Position numbers and translations under genes: made by a program. DNA of 64,000 bases from Harmonia axyridis (taxonomy: Eukaryota; Arthropoda; Insecta; Coleoptera; Coccinellidae), in contig NC_059507.1 in assembly GCF_914767665.1 (NCBI RefSeq), forward strand, positions 34,033,270 to 34,097,269. Direction: 5' to 3'. Position 1 is the stretch's first letter. The number at the start of each line of letters is the position of its first letter. Positions 50,401 to 62,400 of the stretch are shown in pieces. The notes beneath the pieces were generated by a model. It worked only from the letters and a program-made list of their open reading frames with translations. It did not search any database and was not told the origin of the DNA.

Positions 50401-53400
50401 ATATTCTGGTGCATTCAGAAGAATCGAGTTGAGCAGCATAACAATAAATAATTATTTACCTCTCACCTGCTAAATGAAGGAGAAAATATAATATCCTTGA
50501 AATGACATGGAGAATGGAAGAGCTCTTCTGTTGCTGAAAGTTATGTAGAACTGCAGCACAGAAAAAACTGGATATTGCTAAAATTTTGGCTAGCTATATT
50601 CCTGCATTGAGTAGTCAAATTTTGAACGTTCCCATTATAAATACAATTGACAAAGGTACTACAAACGTAACCACTTCATACCTGGATTATAATTCAATGC
50701 AGGGATGTATTATGCATTCTAATGTAACAATCAAAGTTTTCAATAATTGTACTTTCAAAAATATGGACTGAGAGTTCATTCAATCTTCAAATTATTATAG
50801 AATGACGCTATAAAATTCATGAATGATTGAATGTTTGCCTTCAACTGATTGCCATAACTTTTAAGGCTCTTATTGACTTATTTCTTCGATTCGGTAAATC
50901 GGATTATGATAATAGAAAGGTATCTCAGCAACAAAGGAAGGCGGATAATTCTTTGTCATATTCGAGAAGGCCGAAATTATGAAGCATGTTTGATTGTACA
51001 TTTTATTATCGAGAATGATGAGGACCCGGCTCATCCGCCATTTTGCAACACATCTAGATTATGCCTCTTGTTGAGTAACAGCCCTATCATTTTAATCAAG
51101 GGCCTTTTTAGAGATTGATTCCACCTAATTAATACCTCTCAGACTAGATAACACCAAGCACAACCAAATATTAATCATTATGAAACATTCTTCATCATAT
51201 AAGATATAGGTAATACAGAGTGTCCAGGAGATACTCGCCTAATTCGAAACAGACATTATCAAGACTTTAATACCTAAAAATAAAAACAATGAATGTAATA
51301 ATACTAGAGTTATAAGTAAAAAATTGTTACACCCTGCATTTCGAAAACGAAGCTTGTTTATGTTTATGAGATTTTTTTCTATGAAAAGAGTTTTTCTATC
51401 TGATGTCGATATTATTGCACTAAAATCTGGACCACTCTGTATATTGTTGAATTAGCACCTCTTCAACAAACCATGTCAACATGTTCGTGTATACAGGATG
51501 ATTCACCAAGATGGCTTATTAGACGTTTATGGAATACTAATTATAATTTTGGGCTGAAAATTTGCATATTGCGGTTTGAGACAATGATCTTTCTCTCTGA
51601 AATAATTTCAAATCTCTACAACTTCCGGTAATACCGGAAACAGAGTACTACTTTCTTATTTCAAATGGCACACCCATGTAATGGGCATTGTATCATTAGA
51701 TAGCTTTTTTATGACAATTTTGGCATTATGACATACCTTGGATGAAAACTCAACGGTTCATGAGTTAATGGGATTCTTATAAAAAAAATTTGGTCGTGAG
51801 GATTCACATTTTTTTGAATATTTCGGAAGAAAAAGCTTTTTTCGAAAAATTTTTTTTCTCGATTCTGCAAATACTTAGTATTATGAGACTGTTTGCGGTT
51901 TGGACCAGAAATGTACAGGGTGTTTATAAGAAGATCATAAACTCGAACAACTTCAATTCCTCAAAAATCTTTTCAAATTAGAACCTTTATTTTTTATTAT
52001 TCCAGTCGAACTTCAAATGAGGATAAACCGCAATTTATAACTTCGTGGAGTAGCCTGTGACTTCCGGAAAACACAGAAAGAAATTAATAGTCGATGTCTC
52101 GGTAACTTCATTTTACATACATATATTACACTCTGCAATATTTCGACAGACTTATTTCAAAATTTTGAAATTAGGCTGTCGTTGTTTCCTCAATTATGTT
52201 AGAGGACCGAAGGAGAAATTTAGATGGCCGTAATGAATGAACCGTTTGATATTTTCCGATTATATTTTCATACTCGTATTCGTATTAGGTAAGCACTCAA
52301 AAATACTCTGATATAACCAGAAATCGTCAACACAAAGGTTATACATAACAGGCCACACTCAATAGAATATTGCTCAGAAATGATATTGCACACCCTGTTT
52401 CTCGCTTATGCTTCGAAAACGAGGTATATATCATAAGGCAAAATGATTCTCCCTGTGTCATCTATACAACGATATACAGTTTATAATGAAACACCCTGTA
52501 TCTAGAACTAGCCAGCTTAAGCACGTTTCTTGGCAAGCTAGTTAAATAATAATAAATCCTCACGCATTGATAGTCAGAGCCATGGACGTTGTAAGATTTA
52601 CCCATAGGGTAAAAAACTTTGGGAACTGCTAGGCAGGGTTCATAATGAATTGGTCGAGTTCCGAAAGACTAATTTCTACACATCGACCCCAACCTCTCCA
52701 TCTGATGTAATCTGCTTTTAATTTCGATATATCTGATACAGCCTCTTTTTCCATAAAAAAAAACTATTCCGATTGGATTAATTCCGACTGAAATCTCTCT
52801 AAATACATGTACACAAAGATCATCGAAACACATCAAAAGAGAAACTCATGCAAAATCGCTGCAGCTACAGATGAGGAACGAGATAAATCAGATTAAGCTT
52901 TGGAATAGCAGCCTTCTTCGTCTGTAACTCGTTGCTTTTCAAATATTCAATCCGAAAACTTCGAACGCGAGATACGAATATGATTTCACGGCGGGGAATT
53001 CCACCTTGATTTGAACTATTCAACCTTCATTAATTATCTTGAAGCTTGTTTGAGCGATCCTTACGTCAGACGTTGCAAGAAGACCGAAATAGAAAACTCC
53101 TATGTTAATCCAAAAGTGTAATCACTTTTGAACATAATCAAGGTACTAACTGACTAAATTATGAGAAACCCATTTCTAAATCCATTTCAAATTCATAAGT
53201 CTTAATCGACTTTTTCTGAAGAACAATATACAGGGTGATTCACCAGGATGGCCTATTAAACATAAAAACCGCAATTACTCAAAAATTCACTTTTACGTTG
53301 AAAATTTGTGCAGTAAAACTGTCTGCGCGAAGATTTGAAGTATAAGTCTCAGTCTAGTTTTTAGTGATGTTTCCGAATATCAAAAAAGATTTTCAAAATT

Positions 53401-56400
53401 CCGATGTACAGGATGTTGTTACGAGGATTCATAATTTTTTGTAAACCCGGACCTAGATTTTCAAGGCGGTTATTGCATGATACGTTTGGGCTCTTAATTA
53501 GGAACATATTTGCCAATTATGAAGAAAATATACCGAGTGGTTCCTTTGATATGGCCTCTGAAAGAAACGGGCAAAATTCATAAAACACCCTGTATCTCGG
53601 CTACGAAGACAGTAAGACCCAATAAGTGGGGTATCTCCAGAACTGCCTTGGTGCCACCTATGCACCTGTGAAGTATTTCCGTTTCCCAATGAAATACCTT
53701 GTATGTCTTAGATATGAAATTATGTTAGAAGTATTTCTCCCCAAGCTCTACACAGGATTGGCATTGGACCTTCTTCCTCGCACCACTTTCTTATGACATT
53801 AAAGGCCCTTTTGCTTTAGGCTACTTGACGTGCCTTCAAGTTATGACAACATACGAATGATTCCCTAGATTTTTTTCAATACTACGCATTTCGAATGGCA
53901 AACAGAGTTGATAACCTTGAATTCCTGCTTATCTACCTCCCAACCCGTGTTCTCCCCATAGAGAACCCGAGGAAAACATTAATCTCACACATGACCGAGA
54001 CAGTGGCGGAACGAGGCGTGGGGCCAACGTGTGTGACCCAAGCGGGGTTTTTCACTAATGAGGGCGACCGACACGCCAGGGGTCTTTGAAATTCAAATAG
54101 GGGCGGGGTATTAAATGCCCCTTCGGTGTGTGGTTCCTCTCGACGGGACAGACAATCTAGAGATGAATAATTCTACTGAGTAAACGCACAAATAATCTCT
54201 TTGGCACCGGCCCCTAGAGCTTGGAGAGGAGTCGGGTCTTTTTTTTCACGTTATCGCATTCTGAATAATGAAGAGCCTTCGCGATGAACAACTGCTTCGT
54301 TTTCTGAGTTGCCAGGAGCCGGTTTTTTCAGGTATTAAGCTTCCGGAAGTGTCTTCATTGCTTTCGGGTTTAACTTGGAAATCGTTCTATTTGAATAGGA
54401 ATTATGAATGTTTTATTCTTCATGATTCAGGACAAAATATTATTTCTGCAATGAATTTTTTATTTGGATCTTTTATTTCCACCTTTTGAATATTTCAAGT
54501 TGCGCTTGATAGGACCCAGTATGAGATGTTCTACCCAAGTCCCACTCTATAGTACAGGGTGGGCAAATAAGCGAGGTAAGCGGCTATATCTCAGGATCCA
54601 CTCATCGTAGAGACTTGCGGTAGAAAATTTACACACTAAAGTGTACAAGAGAACACACTGGAAATTGTTTTGAAGTTCATACCTCTACCGCTAGGGGGCG
54701 TAATAACTACCGTCGAGTAGAAAAAGGGATTTTACTCGAAAATGTTTCATATGAAGTTGAAGAAAAAATATCATCACTGTAATCCTTGGAAAATTCACTA
54801 TCTTTTTGAATTGTCACTTTCGATTTTACGACATCAAATAAGGGTAGGTGAAAAGGAGAAATCTGACTGATTGAAATGCTTGTAACTTCAATTTGGCTCA
54901 ACATTTTTGAGCAAATTAGATCTCGTCTGAAAGATAATATCTTGTTGATTGAGGACAAAATATACTCATGATAAATTTTTTTTGCTGCTTTCGATAGGGG
55001 GCGCTAAGTCACAAGTTCATTGTTTTGTTCATTTTACTGCGATATTTCAAATGTAATGATAGGATTTTCTTAACAGAAACAGAAATTCCATCAAATTTGC
55101 ATGAAAAAACCTGAAGGTCGCAAAGCGATAGCTTCTGGCGTTCTGGAGTTATAGCCGAAAGAAGATATTCTTCAACTGATGCACTGCGAAAAAACAAATT
55201 GTGTCTTTAAGTTCTAACAGAAACAGAAATCCCATTAAATTGGTATGAAAAAACCAGAAGGTCGCAAAGCGATAGCTTCAGGCGTTCTGGAGTTATGACC
55301 GAAAGAAGACACAATTTAGTTTTTCAGTGCATCAGTTGAAGAATATCTTTTTTCGTCCATAACTCCAGAACGCCTGAAGCTATCGCTTCGCGACCTTTTG
55401 GTTTTTTCATACAAATTTGATGGGATTTCTGTTTCTGTCAGAACTTAACGACACAATTTAGTTTTTGCAGTGAATCAGTTGAAACCTTCAGGTTTTTTCA
55501 TGCAAATTTGATGGAATATTTGTTTCTGTTGAGAAAATCCTATCATTACATTTGAAATATCGCAGTAAAATGAACAAAACAATGAACTTCTGACTTAGCG
55601 CCCCCTATCGGAAGCAGCAAAAACAAATTTATCATGAGTATATTTTGTCCTCAATCAACAAGATATTATCTTTCAGATGATATTTAATTTGCTCAAAAAT
55701 GTTGAGCCAAACTGAAGTTACAGGCATTTCAATCAGACAGATTTCTCCCTTCCCCCTACCCTTATTTGATATCGTAAAATCGAAAGTGACAATTCAAAAA
55801 GATAGAGAATTTTCCAAGGATTACAGTGATGATATTTTTTCTTCAACTTCATATGAAACATTTTCGAGTAAAGTTCATTTTTCTACTCGATTTTCGATTT
55901 GAAATTTTTGCCAACACTTGACTTGATTTCAAGTCAAGTAGTAGTTTTTTGAAGACTTTGACTTGATTTCGAGTCAAGTAGCTCGAATATCAAGTGAAGC
56001 CGTGAATCTCTACTAATTATAAAAAACTGTATGGCACTGATGCTGTCATCTATGAGTCAGTTTCGAGATTTACTGGTACTGGTATAGTGGTATACTTGTT
56101 AGCAAACTCAATATCTCTGTCTTGCAGGAAGATATTAAAACAGACTGTCAGGATATAACATTGTCAAAGCTCACTGCGTGTTCGAATACAGTTTCTGAAA
56201 AAGTAACCCACTAAGAATTATTTTGCATTAGCGAGAACACAACTTGATTTAACTCCCGTCTTCGAATGAACTCGAGTAAATCACTCCGTTAGGTTCTACT
56301 CAAGCGTATAAGTTGTGTAAATTTTCTGTGCCAATAAAAAGTCCGATGCCGCATCGCAGTCCTGTTTTCCCTTCGCGTCTCGAAGGTTTTCCCGAATTTC

Positions 56401-59400
56401 CCAATTTCTTCGGCTGATAATCATAGGAGGGAGTGTTCTAGTCCGGGAGCCAGGTGCAAATTTGGTTGATTATTTCCTCTCGAGAGATACTTGGTGAGAT
56501 GTATCAGATAATAGTAATAAAAAGCCTCGAGAACGTCAGCTACGACTCGGTTGGGGGGGAGAGCGGCGGCAGCCCCCCAAACACGAAGAAAAAAAATACA
56601 TTCAGTCATTTCCTCCCAATTGAAAATTTGTCAAATTGTAGCTAACCCAATATCTAGACGAAAAAATACAATCAGCTGGCTATAGCATGGTGGATTATAC
56701 GTCAGCTGGTCCCTCAAACATGAAAAAATAGTAATTTACGTAACAAGTCCGGAAAATAGGGTTTTTTTGGACGAATAGACAAAATTCCAGGATGAGCTTA
56801 AGCTAGTCCTGGAAGTCTGTGAGTCCAAAAAAACCATTTTCGGGCATGTTGCGTACAATATTTTTTCGGCAACCATGTAAAATAACACTATCGCTGCTGC
56901 TTTCCATATTTTATTGCGATTGCGATCAAAAAACATGCAAATTTTTGACAACTAATTTCATATGAACTGTCAGCCGTTATCTCGGTTGCTATGGATTCTA
57001 TGATTCTTTTCCGGCCTAGTCCGGGAAGTACGTACTTTCCGGACTAGGCCGGGAAATGCTACTTTCTCAGAGAAAAAGCGTCCAGGAAGTGAGCACTTCC
57101 CGGACGGTTGCCGAAAAAATTATATTTTCAATGACAGCTCTGACAGCGACTCTGATACTGAATCAGAGAGTGGAAGTAACTAAATATTATTGTGCAACAT
57201 GTGGAGAAAGTCCTTTTCTCGCGAGTGTGGCACTCTCTGATTCATTATCAGAGTCGCTGTCAGAGCTGTCATTGAAAATATATATTTTTTTTCATGTTTG
57301 AGGCACCAGCTGACGTATAATCCACCATGCTATAGCCAGCTGATTGAATTTTTTCGTCTAGATATTGGGTTAGCTACAATTTGACAAATTTTCAGTTGGG
57401 AGGAAATGACTGAATTTATTTTTTTTTCTTCGTGTTTGGGGGGCTGCCGCCGCTCTCCCCCCCAGCAGAGTCGTAGCTGACGTTCACGAGGCTTTTTATT
57501 ACTATTACCTGATGCATTCTACTAATCACCGTTTGAGAGGAACTTGGTCATGTATATCTGTTACTGGCTCCCGGACTATTCGGAAATGTTTAAACGGTTC
57601 AACAGCCTCCCCCCTTGAATCGAAATGCTCCGAAATCAGGCGGTAAACTGGCATTCGTTTGTTCCCCAACTTTAATTAAGCCACTCACTAATTTCCTCTT
57701 CCGTAACTTTACACCATATTTGCATAGTTTGCCCCGATTCGTAGAGGGTTGATACCACCCAGCTATCAGTGGAAGTATCGATAGCAAGTGATGAATACCG
57801 GAAGAACGGATGAGAGCACCCAATAAAGAAGAAGAAGCGGGACTATTTTCGATGGTGAGATTACTCTTGAAATAAAATTACTAAGGGCCAATTGCACAAT
57901 TCAACAAATGAATGCTGTTTATGTAATCAATGTTAATACTAATCGATGATTTTAATTTCTACCGATTGCATCGTAATCGATATTTAGCTAAACAGGAAAT
58001 ATGTTTGGCAACATTTCAAATTGACCTAAAATCTGATTTACGAATCACGATAGAATTGCTTGACGTTATGATCTGATTGTTCGGAAAAACGTGGATAAAA
58101 ACTAATTTTCAATCGCACAACGTTTCGCCTATTATAGATTCTGTAGTTTGATGGATAATGCTGTCGAATTTTCTGACATATGTATATTTATGAAGGGTAC
58201 TCCTATAGGAATGATACGATTTTAAATGGTTGTAATGATAACACTATGTATAATTTTTCGACATTACTCATGTCATTTTAATTCAGAAGGTTTGGTTAGG
58301 TTAGGTTAGGTTAGGTTAGGTTAGGTTAGGTTAGGTGTACTGTGTATGATTTTTTGACATTACTTATGTCATTTTAATTCAGAACGTTAGGTTAGGTTAG
58401 GAATGATACAATTCTAAATGATTGTAATGACAACACTGTGTATGATTTTTCGACATTTCTTATGTCTTTTTCGTTCAGAAAGTAATGCCATTTAATCAAG
58501 GACAGATGTAAGATTTAACAACGTTCAGTTGTGTCAATTCAACAAAAATACCTAGTTCCAACAATCTCTTGAAGCAAAGAATGTACATAAAGTATACGAA
58601 GTAAAAAACACCAACAATCGAGTGGACTTTCAAACCGTTGTCGTAAATCATAACAGTCCGGTTCGGAAGTTATTTAATAAGGGATGTATTACGCCCCCTT
58701 TCGCATTCGGGCCGAACATAAACCGATAGCGGCTGAGATACTTCAGAACAAAGTTTCCATCGAGGTATACTTGCCGAACTTTTCTTGGTTGACCTCGGCA
58801 ACTTCAACATCAAATATTCAGTATATCCACCTGCAAAATACTTTGATCCGTGCGTCATCCTTCTGTATATACGTCAACGATTGTCAGGGGTCTCCTCTGA
58901 TCGTTGAAATATGGACGTTACAGAAGAAAATCGCGACTGGTTTCATCCGGAAAATGGAGAAAACCAGAATCGAATCAGGTTTATTCATATTTGTTTTGAC
59001 ACTCAATAATATTAGAAAGTAGGTATTTACGTGTGGACCTAGCAGACTGTCATTAATTTGCAATTTGAACAAATTTACATAATGCTTATTGCCAGTTGAA
59101 ATTTCAAACTTATGTTGATTTCTCATATCATTTATGAATGCCAAAATCCCAGAATTTCATATCAAAATTAATTTTCACCTTCTTTCGACTGCATACAACT
59201 CGTAACTTGTAATCAGTTGTCAATGGGCCATAACCTATTGAAAATTTCTTATCCTGACGTCTACTTCAGAACGCCTGAAGCTATCGCTTTGCGTCCTTTT
59301 GGTTTTTTCATACAAATTTGATGGGATTTCTGTTTCTGTCAGAACTTAAAGACAAAATTTGGTTTTTCGCAGTGCATCAGTTGAAGAATATCTTTTTTCG

Positions 59401-62400
59401 GCCATAACTTCAGAACGCCTGAAACTATCGCTTTGCGACTTTCAGGTTTTTTCATGCAAATTTGATGGAATTTCTGTTTCTGTTAAGAAAATCCTATCAT
59501 TACATTTGAAATTTCGGAGTAAAATGAACAAAACAATGAACTTCCGACTTAGCGCCCCCTATCGACAGCAGCAAAAACAAATTTATCATGAGTATATTTT
59601 GTCCTCCATCAACAAGATATTATCTTTCAGACGAGATCTAATTTCCTCAAAAATGTTGAGCCAAATTGAAGATACCGGCATTTCAATCAGTCAGATTTCT
59701 CCCTTTCACCTACCCTTATTTGATATCGTGAAATCGAAAGTGAAAATTCAAAAAAAAAGAGAATTTTCCAAGGATTATAGTGATGTTATTTTCTCTGCAA
59801 CTTCATTTGAAACATTTTCGAGTAAAATTCATTTTTCTATTCGACGGTAGCTATTACGCCCCCTAGCGGTAGAGGTATGAACTTCAAAACAATTTCCAGT
59901 GTGTTTTCTTGTACACTTTAGTGGTAAAATTTTTTACCGCAAGTCGCTACGATGAATGGATCCTGAGATATAGCCGCTTACCTCGCTTATTTGCCCACCC
60001 TGTACATTCCAAATTTTACTCCACATTCAGATTTGAGGATATTTCAAAATTAAAGGAGTCTACCCCCGACAAGACTTATATACAAAAACACACAAATATC
60101 CAATTTGATATCTACCAATAGAAATCGCCAATTTTTTTCCGTCTTATACATACTCACCTAGACGAGTAGAGCACCCTGCCGTTCTGATAAAGTCTGACGA
60201 ACTTGTTGGGGGTGGTTATGGTGTGCAGGTAGGATTGTTTGCCGTTATAGAAATAGGTGTCCGGTTTCCATATCCGGCCGAGCATGGAAATGCTCAATGC
60301 CAACGTGTCGCTGGCGTTTCCGGGAAACGCCAGTCTGCGATCGACCCAGGTCTGGCGGAAGTAGCAGTCCATCGAGTAGGTCTGGAAGAAGAAGAGAAAA
60401 ATGCCGGCAATTAGGGTTTGCTAGATGGATGTATGACTGCAAGTCAGGGTTTTTTTTGAGATTGTGGAATGAAATACGGCTATATTTTTGTTTACTCGTT
60501 CCTATGTGCTGACCATTTTGAAAGAATGTAGAAAAAAACTCGGCCTAACGGCCTTTTTACCCTCAATGTTGAAAGTGAATGAACAATTGGTGCAATTTTC
60601 AATATGAATATTTCGTAGTGAAGTACTTTTTAAATCCACTTCTTGATTTGTTACTGCTGTAAACGTACTAGTACTTGGTAACTGTACATCGTTATTTCCT
60701 TCAGGCTGAAATATTTGTTTGTCATGATGACAGCACGTTGAAGTAGAATGACAGATGAGTGCAATAAAAACTTTATTGCACTAGTGCAATAAAGAACTTT
60801 TTTTTCCACTAAATATAGTTCAATAAAGTTTTGCTTTTTGCATGAATGTAGAAAAAATGAATTTTATCCATACTTCACGGACACAGTGTATACTCAAAGG
60901 TAGCAGGTCATTTTGCGAACGAAAAATAAGGGTGGTGTAAATTACTAAGATAAAGAAGCCCGCAAAAGCTCCCGATTTTATGTGAAAGCTCTTCTAAAAT
61001 GAAAAAACCTCGAATACTTCAAAGGACCCCGCACGGTTCTTATGGAAAATGGGTCCCAGTCGAATTGGTTGAAAATTTGGTATAATGTAGTTTATGAAGT
61101 CCTGATCAAATGTCCCCCTGGGCACAACAAGATCTAATGTACAGTTTTTGAGATACAGGGTGTCAAACATGCAGAGAGAGGGTTGTTACTTCCCTTTAGA
61201 AAATCAATAATATGGCGATTTTTTTGTTACAAAAAGTTGAAGATAATAATTACAATCTCAATATTGTCGACACGAGTTGTAATAAGAAGTTATAAGACTC
61301 CGTATACAGGGTTATTAATAATTACATAATTTTTATGTAATTCTTTGAACAAACTCAGTCAAACGCAAAAGCTCGTAGTCTTGCAGAATAAGTAAAAAAC
61401 ATTTGATTTTAATATTGGGTGATCTGAGTTCACCATTATACGGGGTCTTCCACTTGTTTAGTTGTAGTAATTTAATTTTTTTCAGGAACATATTGAAAAA
61501 TTAAATATAAAAGTAGAAAACTAAATATAATATGATCAATATTCTGTGGCTCTTGTCTATTTGTTGCATCTTGTACGGATCATATAATTCGGTTAGGGGA
61601 TAGGCCGAGCGAATGTTTGGTACGTTCCATATAACGCTAATATCGGATGCAAGCCATCAACAAATAATAGAATCCGTACATAATCATAATTACAATGTCT
61701 CAACAGACATGGTATGGACTGGTAAGAAATGTTTTTAATGCAGTAGTCTCCCATTTGATTGCTGCATCATCATGCGGTCGACCAGGATCCGTACAAGAAG
61801 CAAAAAATAGACAAGAGCCGCAGAATATTGATCATATTATATTTAGTTTTCTACTTTTATGTTTAATTTTTCTATAAGTTCCTGAAAAAAATTGAATTAT
61901 TACAACTAAAAATGTGGAAGACCCCGTATAATAGTAACCTCAGATCACCCAATATTAAAATCAAATGTTTTTCACATATTCTGCCAGACTACGAGCTTTT
62001 GCGTTTGACTGAGTTTGTTCAAAGAATTACAAAAAAATTATGTAATTATTAATAACCCTGTATACGGAGTCTTATAACTTCTTACTACAACTCGTGTCGA
62101 CAATATTGAGATTGTAATTATTATCTTCAACTTTTTGTAACAAAAAAGTCGCCACATTATTGATTTTCTAAAGGTGAGTAACAACCCTCTCTCTGCATGT
62201 TTGACACCCTGTTTCTCAAAAACTGTACATTAGATCTTGTTGTGCCCATGGAGACATTTGATCAGGACTTCATAAACTACATTATACTAAATTTTCAGCC
62301 AATTCGACTAGGACCCATTTTCCATAAGAACCCTGCGGGGTCCTTCAAATTTCAACCAGCACTGTATCGAGAAAAACAAGGATATCAAGCGTATAGCGAT

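Larger units (their letters stand above)
54553..60004. mobile_element. Possible 5.4-kb composite foldback with about 700-bp inverted ends
   Basis: 54553-55230 and 59262-60004 are inverted copies with matching ends (TACAGGGTGGGCAAATAAGC). A third inner arm, 55310-55900, is inverted to the first. Either one large element or two insertions with partial deletion. It encloses another foldback and the TTAGG arrays. Confidence 0.6.
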
